64,000 bases of DNA. It comes from Streptomyces olivaceoviridis (GTDB lineage: Bacteria > Actinomycetota > Actinomycetes > Streptomycetales > Streptomycetaceae). This document shows positions 52,648-64,000 of the stretch, piece after piece. Within the stretch, counting starts at the first letter, position 1. Every line of letters starts with the position of its first letter. The position numbers and the translations under genes are program-made. A model generated the notes under the pieces. It had not been told where the DNA came from, did not search any database, and saw nothing but the letters and a program-made list of their open reading frames with translations. The stretch is from positions 43,121 through 107,120 of the forward strand of contig NZ_BMUI01000026.1 of assembly GCF_014650115.1 (NCBI RefSeq), written 5' to 3'.

Positions 52648-52948
52648 CGGCCAAGGTAAGAATCTGACTAGAGCATTGCCAACTCGTGGGGGAGCAAACG
52701 CCCCTAATACCAGACAAGTGGGCACGGTTTTTGCACAGACGCGCACTGTCACTCTCATGTGTGACAGCGAGCACACCCACCAGGTAAAGACCTCATCAAA
52801 TAGTTTGTGATACGGTTCACGAGAACCCCGGATAGAACCGAAGGACCCGAGTGCGACGGTCCATTGGTGTGAGGTCTCGATCACTCAGCCCGGGACTACG
52901 CTCGTCCATGACGACACCCTGCCCCCTGTGAAAAGCGGAGTTGCCGCC
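52648..52948. promoter_or_regulatory. atp operon upstream region
   Basis: About 300 nt, the likely main promoter region of the ATP synthase operon, AT-richer than its surroundings (52690-52830). It contains the inverted repeat CTGTCAC (52746-52752) / GTGACAG (52761-52767), and TAGTTTGTGATACGG near 52800-52814 may hold a promoter. ACTACGCT (52885-52892) is another possible -10. No RNA gene seen. Confidence 0.5.
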
Positions 52949-53386
52949 ATGCCGTCCAATGACGTCCGGAACCTTGCGCAGATCGCCGTGCCCACGGCGG
53001 CTGCCGGCGTGATCGCCGTCGCCGTGAGCGCCGCGGTCGCGGGGGGCAAGGGCGCGCTCGGCGCGGTCGTCGGCACGGTGTTGGCCATCCTGTTCATGGG
53101 AATCGGCCTCTACGTGCTCCAGTGGACGGCAAAAACGCTCCCGCAGCTCTTCCAGGCGATGGGGCTGCTGCTCTACGTCGCCCAGCTGCTGCTCCTCCTG
53201 ATCTTCGTCGCCGTCTTCAAGGACACCTCGCTCTTCAACGCGAAGACGTTCGCCGTGTCGCTCGTCGTCGCGACCGTCGTGTGGATGGCCGCGCAGGCAC
53301 GCGCGCACATGAAGGCCAAGATCTTCTACATCGACCCGGACTCCGCGAAGAGTGAGAAGCCCGAGAAGACAGGGCGGAAGCCGTGA
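52949..53386 (+). CDS. atpI: ATP synthase accessory protein AtpI
   Basis: Small membrane protein of 145 aa with four hydrophobic segments (about 14-31, 38-57, 66-85, 92-110) and a basic end. AtpI is poorly conserved and aids c-ring assembly or cation supply; the call rests mainly on position at the head of the atp operon. ATG 52949 was chosen, with GCGGAG 8 nt upstream; an earlier in-frame GTG at 52928 is less likely. 225 nt separate it from atpB. Confidence 0.85.
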   Translation: MPSNDVRNLAQIAVPTAAAGVIAVAVSAAVAGGKGALGAVVGTVLAILFMGIGLYVLQWTAKTLPQLFQAMGLLLYVAQLLLLLIFVAVFKDTSLFNAKTFAVSLVVATVVWMAAQARAHMKAKIFYIDPDSAKSEKPEKTGRKP

Positions 53387-53611
53387 GGGGTAGGGGCGGG
53401 ATAAAGGCTTGTGAGATCTCCTGCTATCGTCCGGTGCCAACTGCGGCATCGCGGGCGCGGGCATCTGAGCTGACGCCTGCTCGATCGCGAGGCTCGATGC
53501 CCCCCAGCCGCCCCCACATCCGTAACACCAGTCCGGTGCCGATCCGCGGCCATGTGCCGCGCCGACACAACGAGGTTGCCGAACCCATGCGTCACGCCGA
53601 AGGAGCCCGCG

Positions 53612-54430
53612 GTGAGTGCTGACCAGACCCAGCTCGCCTTCGACTGGAGTTGTCGGATCATGTCCGACAACGGGTGTGGCTTCCCGGCTCCGGGCCTGCA
53701 CTCCTTCCTGTTCAAGCCGCTCGCCACGGTCGGCGGCTTCGAGTTCAACAAGGTGATGCTGCTCGCGCTCGTCACCAGCGTGCTCGTCGTCGCCTTCTTC
53801 TGGGCCGCCTTCGGCAAAGCCAAGGTCGTCCCGGGCAAGCTCCAGATGATCGGCGAGGCAGGCTACGACTTCGTCCGCCGCGGCATCGTGTACGAGACCC
53901 TCGGCAAGCGCGAGGGCGAGAAGTGGGTGCCGCTCATGGTCTCCCTCTTCTTCTTCATCTGGATCATGAACGTGTGGTCCGTGGTCCCGCTCGCGCAGTT
54001 CCCGGTCTCCTCGATCATCGCCTACCCGGCGGTGCTCGCCGCGATCGTCTACGTCACCTGGGTCGCGCTGACCTTCAAGAAGCACGGCTTCGTCGGCTTC
54101 TTCAAGAACGTCACCGGCTACGACAAGTCGCTCGGCCCGGTGCTGCCGCTGGTCATGGTCATCGAGTTCTTCTCGAACCTGCTGGTCCGCCCGTTCACGC
54201 ACGCGGTGCGACTGTTCGCCAACATGTTCGCCGGTCACCTGATGCTGGTGATGTTCACCGTCGCCTCCTGGTACCTGCTGAACAGCTGGATGGTCCCGGC
54301 CGCCGGCGTCTCCTTCGTGATGACGATGGCCATGATCTGCTTCGAGCTCTTCGTCCAGGCCGTCCAGGCGTACGTCTTCGTCCTGCTGGCCTGCTCCTAC
54401 ATTCAGGGCGCTCTCGCCGAGCACCACTGA
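53612..54430 (+). CDS. atpB: ATP synthase Fo subunit a
   Basis: Membrane stator subunit of 272 aa forming the proton half-channels. Conserved late segment: PFTHAVRLFANMFAGHLMLVMF holds the essential Arg (VRLFANMFAGH) and the QAVQAYVFVLLACSYIQGAL helix the channel-lining Gln/Glu. Five to six membrane helices. GTG 53612 has GAAGGAG 6 nt upstream, better than the earlier in-frame TTG-like starts. Next gene atpE follows after 77 nt. Confidence 0.97.
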   Translation: MSADQTQLAFDWSCRIMSDNGCGFPAPGLHSFLFKPLATVGGFEFNKVMLLALVTSVLVVAFFWAAFGKAKVVPGKLQMIGEAGYDFVRRGIVYETLGKREGEKWVPLMVSLFFFIWIMNVWSVVPLAQFPVSSIIAYPAVLAAIVYVTWVALTFKKHGFVGFFKNVTGYDKSLGPVLPLVMVIEFFSNLLVRPFTHAVRLFANMFAGHLMLVMFTVASWYLLNSWMVPAAGVSFVMTMAMICFELFVQAVQAYVFVLLACSYIQGALAEHH

Positions 54431-54507
54431 GTCGTACCACCGCCCCCAACCCCCAGTCGTCCGGTGGCCAACCCCCACCGGTCCATGAAAGAGAAGGAAG
54501 AACCGGC

Positions 54508-54753
54508 ATGTCCGCTCTCCAGACCCTTGCTGCTGAAACCGGCGTCCACGGCTCCGTCGGCTCCATCGGTTACGGCCTCGCCGCGATCGGCCCCGGCATC
54601 GGCGTCGGCATCATCTTCGGTAACGGCACCCAGGCCCTGGCCCGTCAGCCCGAGGCCGCCGGTCTGATCCGCGCCAACCAGATCCTGGGCTTCGCCTTCT
54701 GTGAGGCGCTCGCCCTCATCGGCATCGTTATGCCGTTCGTGTTCGGTAAGTAA
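54508..54753 (+). CDS. atpE: ATP synthase Fo subunit c
   Basis: Proteolipid ring subunit of 81 aa, two helices joined by the RQPE polar loop (LARQPEAAG). The proton-carrying carboxylate is Glu66 (FAFCEALALIG). N-terminal helix glycine repeat GPGIGVGIIFGNG packs the ring. GAAGGAAG lies before ATG 54508. 39 nt to atpF. Confidence 0.98.
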   Translation: MSALQTLAAETGVHGSVGSIGYGLAAIGPGIGVGIIFGNGTQALARQPEAAGLIRANQILGFAFCEALALIGIVMPFVFGK

Positions 54754-54792
54754 TCAGCGCTTACCCGACACGAATCGACGAAAGGCACTGAT

Positions 54793-55341
54793 GTGATCGC
54801 CAACCTGGTTGCACTCGCGGCCGAGGAGGAGCAGAACCCGCTCGTTCCTCCGGGTCCCGAGCTGCTCGTCGGCACCATCGCCTTCGCCATCGTGTTCTTC
54901 TTCTTCTGGAAGAAGCTGCTTCCGAACATCAACAAGGTTCTGGAGGAGCGTCGCGCGGCGATCGAAGGCGGCATCGAAGAGGCCGACGCCATGAAGGTCG
55001 AGGCCCAGAGCGTCCTTGAGCAGTACAAGGCCCAGCTCGCCGAGGCCCGGCACGAGGCCGCGCGCCTGCGCCAGGAGGCGCAGGAGCAGGGTGCCGCCCT
55101 CATCGCCGAGATGCGGGCCGAAGGCCAGCGCCAGCGCGAGGAGATCGTCACCGCCGGCCACGCCCAGATCGAGGCCGACCGCAAGGTCGCCGCGTCCGCG
55201 CTGCGTCAGGACGTCGGCAAGCTCGCCACCGAACTGGCCGGCAAGCTCGTCGGCGAGTCCCTTGAGGACCACGCCCGCCAGAGCCGTGTGATCGACCGCT
55301 TCCTCGACGAGCTTGAGGAGAAGGCCGAGGCCGCGCGATGA
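54793..55341 (+). CDS. atpF: ATP synthase Fo subunit b
   Basis: Peripheral stalk subunit of 182 aa: one N-terminal membrane helix (about 26-46, ELLVGTIAFAIVFFFFWKKLLP) followed by a long right-handed coiled coil (VLEERRAAIEGGIEEADAMKVEAQSVLEQYKAQLAEARHEAARLRQEAQEQG). The N-terminal extension before the membrane helix is typical of actinobacteria. GTG 54793. Its end overlaps atpH by 4 nt (ATGA). Confidence 0.97.
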   Translation: MIANLVALAAEEEQNPLVPPGPELLVGTIAFAIVFFFFWKKLLPNINKVLEERRAAIEGGIEEADAMKVEAQSVLEQYKAQLAEARHEAARLRQEAQEQGAALIAEMRAEGQRQREEIVTAGHAQIEADRKVAASALRQDVGKLATELAGKLVGESLEDHARQSRVIDRFLDELEEKAEAAR

Positions 55342-56153
55342 ACGGAGCGAGCCGCGAGGCCCTGGCAGCCGCACGTGAGCGTCTCGACGCGCTGACGGAC
55401 TCCACGTCCGTCGACGCCGCGAAGCTCGCGGACGAGCTGGCGGCCGTCACCGCGCTGCTCGACCGCGAGGCCGGCCTGCGCCGGGTCCTCACCGACCCGG
55501 CGCAGCCCGGGGAGGCGAAGGCGCAGCTGGTCCAGCGCCTGATCGGCGGCCAGGTCAGTGGCTCCGCCGCCGACCTGGTGTCCGGACTGGCCCGGTCCCG
55601 CTGGTCGCAGCCCCGCGACCTGGTGGACGCGCTGGAGGAGCTGGCGAACATCGCCGACCTCACGGCCGCGGAGAAGACGGGCACCCTCGACGACGTCGAG
55701 GACGAGCTGTTCCGGTTCGGCCGGATCGTCTCCTCCAACACCGGGCTGCGCGCCGCGCTCACCAACCGTGCCGCCGGTACTTCGGCCAAGACCGAGCTGC
55801 TGCACCGGCTCCTGGGCGGACGGGCCAAGCCGGTCACCGAGCGGCTGGTGACGCGCCTCGCGACCGCGCCGCGTGGACGTAGCCTGGAGACGGGACTGGA
55901 GTCCCTGTCCAAGCTCGCCGCCGAGCGCCGGAACCGCATGGTCGCCGTCGTCACCTCGGCGGTGCCGCTGAGCGACGGGCAGCGCGAGCGCCTCGGTGCC
56001 GCCCTGACCAAGCTCTACGGACGTCGGATGCACCTCAACCTCGACGTCGACCCCGAGGTCGTCGGCGGGATCCGGGTGCAGGTCGGTGACGAGGTCATCA
56101 ACGGCTCCCTCGCGGACCGGCTGGACGAGGCCGCCCGCCGCATGGCGAGCTAG
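55338..56153 (+). CDS. atpH: ATP synthase F1 subunit delta
   Basis: Stalk subunit of 271 aa that joins F1 alpha to subunit b. The long actinobacterial form (usual 180 aa elsewhere) has an N-terminal extension of about 90 residues; the typical C-terminal signature RMHLNLDVDPEVVGGIRVQVGDEVINGSLADRLDEAARRM is present. Overlaps atpF by 4 nt; 132 nt, including a palindromic repeat, separate it from atpA. Confidence 0.95.
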   Translation: MNGASREALAAARERLDALTDSTSVDAAKLADELAAVTALLDREAGLRRVLTDPAQPGEAKAQLVQRLIGGQVSGSAADLVSGLARSRWSQPRDLVDALEELANIADLTAAEKTGTLDDVEDELFRFGRIVSSNTGLRAALTNRAAGTSAKTELLHRLLGGRAKPVTERLVTRLATAPRGRSLETGLESLSKLAAERRNRMVAVVTSAVPLSDGQRERLGAALTKLYGRRMHLNLDVDPEVVGGIRVQVGDEVINGSLADRLDEAARRMAS

Positions 56154-56220
56154 CAGCAACTCGATATTTCGAGAAGAGCAGTACGTACTTACGGCCCTGG
56201 TTGGGCCGTGCAGAGGATTC

Positions 56221-56248
56221 CTGGGGGTCGCCCCCAGACCCCCAAAGT
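56221..56248. repeat. Palindromic repeat in the atpH-atpA spacer
   Basis: CTGGGGG-TCG-CCCCCAG is followed directly by ACCCCC, so two alternative stems are possible. From memory, variants of this element are frequent in Streptomyces intergenic DNA. It lies inside the operon, 49 nt before atpA. Confidence 0.7.
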
Positions 56249-56285
56249 GAAACTTCGGGCCCAACAAGGAGAGCAGGGAACCCAG

Positions 56286-57878
56286 ATGGCGGAGCTCACG
56301 ATCCGGCCGGAGGAGATCCGGGACGCGCTGGAGAACTTCGTCCAGTCGTACAAGCCGGACGCGGCCTCGCGCGAGGAGGTCGGTACGGTCACCCTTGCCG
56401 GCGACGGCATCGCGAAGGTCGAGGGCCTGCCCTCGGCCATGGCCAACGAACTGCTGAAGTTCGAGGACGGCACCCTCGGCCTCGCGCTGAACCTGGAAGA
56501 GCGCGAGATCGGTGCCATCGTCCTCGGTGAGTTCAGCGGCATCGAGGAGGGTCAGCCGGTCACGCGCACCGGTGAGGTCCTCTCCGTCGCGGTCGGCGAG
56601 GGCTACCTCGGCCGTGTCGTCGATCCGCTCGGCAACCCGATCGACGGCCTCGGCGAGATCGAGACCGACGGCCGCCGCGCCCTTGAGCTGCAGGCCCCCA
56701 CGGTCATGCAGCGCAAGTCGGTGCACGAGCCGATGGAGACGGGTTACAAGGCCGTCGACGCGATGACCCCGATCGGCCGTGGTCAGCGTCAGCTGATCAT
56801 CGGCGACCGCCAGACCGGCAAGACCGCCCTGGCCGTCGACACGATCATCAACCAGCGTGACAACTGGCGCTCGGGCGACCCGAAGAAGCAGGTCCGCTGC
56901 ATCTACGTCGCCATCGGCCAGAAGGGCTCCACCATCGCCGGCGTGCGCCGCGCGCTGGAGGAGAACGGCGCGCTGGAGTACACGACCATCGTCGCCGCCC
57001 CGGCGTCCGACCCGGCCGGCTTCAAGTACCTGGCGCCGTACACCGGTTCGGCCATCGGCCAGCACTGGATGTACCAGGGCAAGCACGTCCTGATCATCTT
57101 CGACGACCTGTCGAAGCAGGCCGACGCCTACCGTGCCGTGTCGCTGCTGCTGCGCCGCCCGCCGGGCCGTGAGGCCTACCCGGGTGACGTCTTCTACCTG
57201 CACTCCCGGCTGCTGGAGCGCTGCGCCAAGCTCTCCGACGACATGGGTGCCGGTTCGATGACCGGTCTGCCGATCGTCGAGACCAAGGCCAACGACGTCT
57301 CGGCGTTCATCCCGACCAACGTCATCTCCATCACCGACGGCCAGTGCTTCCTGGAGTCGGACCTGTTCAACGCCGGTCAGCGCCCCGCGCTGAACGTCGG
57401 TATCTCCGTCTCCCGAGTCGGTGGTTCCGCGCAGCACAAGGCGATGCGCCAGGTCTCCGGCCGCCTCCGTGTGGACCTCGCCCAGTTCCGTGAGCTGGAG
57501 GCGTTCGCCGCCTTCGGTTCCGACCTGGACGCGGCCTCGAAGGCCCAGCTGGAGCGCGGTCAGCGCATGGTCGAGCTGCTGAAGCAGGACCAGTACCAGC
57601 CGATGGCCACCGAGGACCAGGTCGTCTCCGTCTGGGCCGGCACCAACGGCCGCATGGACGACGTACCGGTCGCCGACATCCGCCGCTTCGAGAAGGAGCT
57701 GCTGGACTTCCTGCACCGGAAGCACCAGGGCCTGCTCACCTCCATCCGCGAGGGCGCCAAGATGTCGGACGACACGATCCAGGCGATCGACGACGCCGTG
57801 GCGGAGTTCAAGAAGCAGTTCGAGACGAGCGACGGCAAGCTGCTCGGCGAGGACGTTCCTGCCGCTGCCGCCAAGTGA
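56286..57878 (+). CDS. atpA: ATP synthase F1 subunit alpha
   Basis: Non-catalytic nucleotide-binding F1 subunit of 530 aa. P-loop GDRQTGKTA (173-181), DDLSKQADAYRAVSLLLRRPPGREAYPGD with the arginine finger region (Arg in VSRVGGSAQ), and the C-terminal helical domain are complete. ATG 56286 is the family start. Codon use is highly biased as expected for an abundant protein. 21 nt to atpG. Confidence 0.99.
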   Translation: MAELTIRPEEIRDALENFVQSYKPDAASREEVGTVTLAGDGIAKVEGLPSAMANELLKFEDGTLGLALNLEEREIGAIVLGEFSGIEEGQPVTRTGEVLSVAVGEGYLGRVVDPLGNPIDGLGEIETDGRRALELQAPTVMQRKSVHEPMETGYKAVDAMTPIGRGQRQLIIGDRQTGKTALAVDTIINQRDNWRSGDPKKQVRCIYVAIGQKGSTIAGVRRALEENGALEYTTIVAAPASDPAGFKYLAPYTGSAIGQHWMYQGKHVLIIFDDLSKQADAYRAVSLLLRRPPGREAYPGDVFYLHSRLLERCAKLSDDMGAGSMTGLPIVETKANDVSAFIPTNVISITDGQCFLESDLFNAGQRPALNVGISVSRVGGSAQHKAMRQVSGRLRVDLAQFRELEAFAAFGSDLDAASKAQLERGQRMVELLKQDQYQPMATEDQVVSVWAGTNGRMDDVPVADIRRFEKELLDFLHRKHQGLLTSIREGAKMSDDTIQAIDDAVAEFKKQFETSDGKLLGEDVPAAAAK

Positions 57879-57899
57879 CGTAAGGAAGGGACCTGACTC

Positions 57900-58817
57900 A
57901 TGGGAGCCCAGCTCCGGGTCTACAAGCGTCGCATCCGATCCGTCAGCGCGACCAAGAAGATCACCAAGGCGATGGAGATGATCGCCGCCTCGCGCGTCGT
58001 CAAGGCGCAGCGCAAGGTGGCGGCCTCCACGCCGTACGCGCAGGAGCTCACGCGCGCGGTCACGGCGGTCGGTACGGGTTCGAACACCAAGCATCCGCTC
58101 ACCACGGAGACGGAGAACCCGACCCGTGCCGCGGTCCTGCTCCTCACGAGCGACCGCGGTCTGGCCGGCGCCTTCAACTCCAACGCCATCAAGGCGGCGG
58201 AGCAGCTGACCGAGCGCCTGGAGCGCGAGGGCAAGCAGGTCGACACGTACATCGTCGGCCGGCGCGGTGTGGCCCACTACAACTTCCGTGAGCGCAAGAT
58301 CGCGGAGTCGTGGAGCGGCTTCACCGACGAGCCCACGTACGCGGACGCCAAGAAGGTGGCGGCGCCGCTGATCGAGGCCATCGAGAAGGAGACGGCCGAG
58401 GGCGGCGTGGACGAACTCCACATCGTCTTCACCGAGTTCGTCTCGATGATGACGCAGACGGCGCTCGACGCCCGGCTGCTGCCGCTGCGCCTCGAAGAGG
58501 TCGCCGAGGAGGCTCACCCCAAGGGCGAGATCCTCCCGCTGTACGACTTCGAGCCCTCGGCGGAGGACGTCCTCGACGCCCTGCTGCCGCGCTACGTGGA
58601 GAGCCGTATCTACAACGCGCTGCTCCAGTCGGCCGCTTCGAAGCACGCCGCCACGCGGCGCGCGATGAAGTCGGCCACCGACAACGCGGGCGAGCTGATC
58701 AACACGCTCTCCCGTCTTGCCAACGCGGCCCGCCAGGCCGAAATCACCCAGGAAATCAGCGAGATCGTCGGTGGCGCGAGCGCCCTGGCCGACGCGACCG
58801 CGGGGAGTGACCGATAA
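57900..58817 (+). CDS. atpG: ATP synthase F1 subunit gamma
   Basis: Rotor shaft of 305 aa. N- and C-terminal helices form the coiled coil: MGAQLRVYKRRIRSVSATKKITKAMEMIAASRV and the C-terminal SEIVGGASALADATAGS with typical ITQEISEI. LLLTSDRGLAGAFNSN is the conserved central stretch. An actinobacterial insertion is present around 195-225. It abuts atpD directly. Confidence 0.98.
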   Translation: MGAQLRVYKRRIRSVSATKKITKAMEMIAASRVVKAQRKVAASTPYAQELTRAVTAVGTGSNTKHPLTTETENPTRAAVLLLTSDRGLAGAFNSNAIKAAEQLTERLEREGKQVDTYIVGRRGVAHYNFRERKIAESWSGFTDEPTYADAKKVAAPLIEAIEKETAEGGVDELHIVFTEFVSMMTQTALDARLLPLRLEEVAEEAHPKGEILPLYDFEPSAEDVLDALLPRYVESRIYNALLQSAASKHAATRRAMKSATDNAGELINTLSRLANAARQAEITQEISEIVGGASALADATAGSDR

Positions 58818-60254
<1,437 letters not shown>

Positions 60255-60275
60255 CTTCGGGCACTCGCCTGAGTC

Positions 60276-60307
60276 GTGAGGGGGCGGGGTACGTCCCGCC
60301 CCCTCAC
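60276..60307 (+). terminator. 13-bp hairpin between atpD and atpC
   Basis: Perfect 13-bp stem GTGAGGGGGCGGG / CCCGCCCCCTCAC with a 6-nt loop, 21 nt after the atpD stop and 66 nt before atpC, inside the operon. It may act as a partial terminator or RNA stabiliser. Confidence 0.75.
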
Positions 60308-60373
60308 TCACGCCCACTAGAATTGACCCCAACACCCGGCACCCCTGCCGGGTGGTGACCCGAGGAGCCACCC

Positions 60374-60748
60374 TTGGCTGCTGAGCTGCACGTCGAGCTG
60401 GTCGCCGCCGACCGCCAGGTCTGGTCCGGCGAGGCCACCCTGGTCGTCGCGCGCACCACGTCCGGCGACATCGGCGTCATGCCCGGTCACCAGCCGCTGC
60501 TCGGTGTGCTGGAGTCGGGCCCGGTGACCATCCGTACGAGTGAAGGTGGAACGGTCGTCGCCGCGGTGCACGGCGGTTTCGTCTCGTTCGCGGACAACAA
60601 GCTGTCCCTGCTGGCCGAGATCGCCGAGCTGTCGGACGAGATCGATGTCCAGCGCACGGAGCGGGAACTGGAGCGTGCGAAGGCGGAGGGCGACGCCGTC
60701 GCCGAGCGCCGCGCGGACGTCCGACTGCGTGCTGCGACGGCGCGCTGA
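60374..60748 (+). CDS. atpC: ATP synthase F1 subunit epsilon
   Basis: Rotor and inhibitory subunit of 124 aa. N-terminal beta sandwich (LHVELVAADRQVWSGEATLVVARTTSGDIGVMPGHQPLLGVLESGPVTIR) and a shorter C-terminal helix pair (ERELERAKAEGDAVAERRADVRLRAATAR). TTG 60374 with GAGGAG upstream is the usual start. Separated from atpD by 119 nt and a hairpin. A terminator follows. Confidence 0.97.
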   Translation: MAAELHVELVAADRQVWSGEATLVVARTTSGDIGVMPGHQPLLGVLESGPVTIRTSEGGTVVAAVHGGFVSFADNKLSLLAEIAELSDEIDVQRTERELERAKAEGDAVAERRADVRLRAATAR

Positions 60749-60776
60749 ACCAGCCGCGCCGTACGTTGACGTCACT

Positions 60777-60819
60777 CAGCCGCGGCCGGCCCGGAGCAAT
60801 CCGGTGCCGGTCGCGGCTG
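60777..60819 (+). terminator. atp operon terminator
   Basis: Stem CAGCCGCG / CGCGGCTG extended by GCCGG/CCGG pairing, with TTTTTT starting 16 nt later (about 60836). Confidence 0.75.
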
Positions 60820-60899
60820 AGGCAGATGTGGGTGTTTTTTCCGTTTCATTACTCAGTCGTAGAAGCAGTTCTACCTAGGAGACGAGGAGGTCGGTGCCG

Positions 60900-61346
60900 A
60901 TGGTCCTCGCTCTGACTGTGTGCGGGATCGTGGTCGCGCTCGTGGTGGTGGGACTGTTCCTGTTCGGGCTGCGCCGCAGGCTCATCCAGCGCTCCGGTGG
61001 CACCTTCGACTGTTCGCTGCGCTGGGACCTGCCCGAGAATCCGGACTCGGGCGGCAAGGGCTGGTCCTACGGTGTCGCCCGCTACAACGGCGACCGGATC
61101 GAGTGGTACCGGGTCTTCTCCTACGCCCCCCGCCCCCGCCGCGTCCTGGAGCGCGGTCAGATCGAGGTGGCCGGGCGCCGGCTGCCCGAGGGCGAGGAGG
61201 AGCTGGCGCTGCTGTCCGACGCGGTGGTGCTGGCCTGTACGCACCGGGGCACGCGCCTGGAACTCGCCATGAGCGAAGACGCGCTGACCGGTTTCCTCGC
61301 GTGGCTGGAGGCAGCCCCGCCGGGTCAGCGCGTCAATGTCGCTTAG
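60900..61346 (+). CDS. DUF2550 membrane protein
   Basis: Protein of 148 aa of the actinobacterial DUF2550 family, always next to the atp operon. A membrane helix (about 3-24, VLALTVCGIVVALVVVGLFLFGL) precedes a cytoplasmic beta-rich domain with RSGGTFDCSLRWD, WSYGVARYNGDRIEWYRVFSY, and RGTRLELAMSEDALTGFLAWLEAAPPG. Function unknown. ATG 60900 is 9 nt after GAGGAGG; an in-frame GTG two codons earlier is too close to that site. Confidence 0.88.
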   Translation: MVLALTVCGIVVALVVVGLFLFGLRRRLIQRSGGTFDCSLRWDLPENPDSGGKGWSYGVARYNGDRIEWYRVFSYAPRPRRVLERGQIEVAGRRLPEGEEELALLSDAVVLACTHRGTRLELAMSEDALTGFLAWLEAAPPGQRVNVA

Positions 61347-61360
61347 TGCTCTGTTCGCTC

Positions 61361-63181
<1,821 letters not shown>

Positions 63182-63256
63182 GCTGCGCCTCCCTCGTCAT
63201 CGGGGGTGTCAGGGGCATGACTGAGCCTTCACGCCCACGGTGCTGCGAGGGTAGAA

Positions 63257-63289
63257 AGGTCTGGACCACCCGTCAATAGGTCTGGACCA
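63257..63289 (-). promoter_or_regulatory. Chitinase-promoter 12-bp direct repeats
   Basis: AGGTCTGGACCA occurs at 63257-63268 and 63278-63289 without mismatch (period 21 nt, two helical turns). On the chiC strand it reads TGGTCCAGACCT, the element known to mediate chitin induction/glucose repression of Streptomyces chitinases and resembling the DasR site. Confidence 0.9.
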
Positions 63290-63307
63290 TTCCTGTGGCA
63301 AGCCGCG

Positions 63308-63949
63308 CTAGACCCCCAACTCCCTGGCGAGCACCGCCGCTTGCACCCGGCTGCGCAGCCCCAGCTTGGCCAGCAACCGGCTGACGTGCGTCTTCACCGT
63401 GCCCTCTGCCATGTCCAGCCGGGCCGCGATCTCCGCGTTCGACAGGCCCTCGCCGATACAGCGCAGCACCTCCCGCTCCCGCCGGGTGAGCCCCTCCAGC
63501 ACGGCCGGGTCGGCCTCCGCCTCCCGCGCCGGGGCCGCGGCGAACTCGGCGATCAGCCGCCGGGTCACCGCCGGGGCGACGATCCCCTCACCGCGCGCCA
63601 CCGTCCGCACCGCCTCCAGCAGCTGCCCCGCCTCGGCGTTCTTCAGCAGGAACCCGGCCGCGCCCGCCCGCAGCGCCCCGAAGACGTACTCGTCGAGGTC
63701 GAAGGTGGTCAGCACGAGCACGTCCGCCAGCCGCTCGGCGACGATCCGCCGGGTCGCGGACACCCCGTCCAGCCGGGGCATCTGCACGTCCATCAGGACC
63801 AGATCCGGACCGAGGCCGCGGGTCAGCTCGACCGCCTGCTCGCCGTCCGCCGCCTCGCCGACCACCTCGATGTCCGGCGCGCTGCGCAGGATCAGGACGA
63901 GCCCGGCGCGGACGGCGGACTGGTCCTCGGCGACCAGGACACGGATCAT
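63308..63949 (-). CDS. chiR: NarL/FixJ-family response regulator, ChiR-like
   Basis: Response regulator of 213 aa. Receiver with VLVAEDQSAVR, phospho-Asp in LVLMDVQMPRLDG (about residue 54) and the conserved Lys in FLLKNA; C-terminal LuxR-type HTH (LTRREREVLRCIGEGLSNAEIAARLDMAEGTVKTHVSRLLAKLG). It lies directly upstream of, and in the same direction as, the chitinase gene, as chiR does in other Streptomyces. Its partner kinase (ChiS) would start beyond 63,950. ATG at 63949. It should act on the 12-bp repeats region, but direct binding is inferred. Confidence 0.92.
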   Translation of the reverse strand: MIRVLVAEDQSAVRAGLVLILRSAPDIEVVGEAADGEQAVELTRGLGPDLVLMDVQMPRLDGVSATRRIVAERLADVLVLTTFDLDEYVFGALRAGAAGFLLKNAEAGQLLEAVRTVARGEGIVAPAVTRRLIAEFAAAPAREAEADPAVLEGLTRREREVLRCIGEGLSNAEIAARLDMAEGTVKTHVSRLLAKLGLRSRVQAAVLARELGV

Positions 63950-64000
63950 GCGGGGTCCTTAAGAATGTTGGCGGTCCGGAAGGACCGGGTGTGGCTGATG

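Overview
The window is high-GC actinomycete DNA and almost certainly a Streptomyces chromosome core. The evidence is strong third-position GC in every real gene, many GTG/TTG starts with GGAGG-type ribosome sites, a conservon (cvnABCD), HspR/HAIR control of lon, a SigR-type promoter before rpmE, chitinase direct repeats, and the order hom-thrC-thrB-rho-LCP-rpmE-prfA-prmC-sua5-PTP-glyA-wecA-atpIBEFHAGDC-DUF2550-chiC-chiR. From memory this matches the S. coelicolor segment around SCO5282-SCO5377; I could not check that.

Left part (1-31.8 kb), mostly signalling, envelope and stress genes: a two-component pair (1-1810), a spermidine-synthase-like methyltransferase, a rhomboid-like membrane protein, lon with its operators, a PAS/GAF/SpoIIE/HATPase phosphatase carrying a hexanucleotide repeat, a secreted GH25 muramidase, a MarR regulator and a PP2C-like phosphatase. 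These are followed by a complete conservon ending in a styrene-monooxygenase-like flavoprotein, an NlpC/P60 hydrolase, and a TetR gene near two divergent di-iron proteins (AurF-like and ferritin-like). Next come a penicillin-binding protein/FtsW-RodA pair, a histidine kinase cotranscribed with a lipoprotein, a dual-specificity phosphatase, a NERD-domain protein followed by tandem decayed copies of its own 3' end, and a divergent LigD-polymerase/Ku NHEJ pair.

Middle (31.8-34.4 kb): a small accessory pocket (GNAT, two orphan genes, a decayed HATPase fragment) abutting the 3' end of a tRNA-Arg(CCG), a classic integration site.

Right part (34.5-64 kb): an orphan receiver protein with a low-complexity tail, nrtL (ArgS-like without a catalytic domain), lysA, hom-thrC, thrB, rho, an LCP ligase, translation and tRNA-modification genes, glyA, wecA, the full F1Fo ATP synthase operon, a DUF2550 protein, and a GH18 chitinase with its ChiR-type regulator (the cognate kinase would lie beyond the right edge).

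Most of the window is conserved core. I found no clearly undescribed multi-gene system. The observations most worth checking are the conservon plus flavin monooxygenase, the gene-end tandem array at 29.3-29.8 kb, the LMW-PTP whose nucleophilic Cys is Ser, the receiver tail with odd codon use, and the SigR-like signal before rho.
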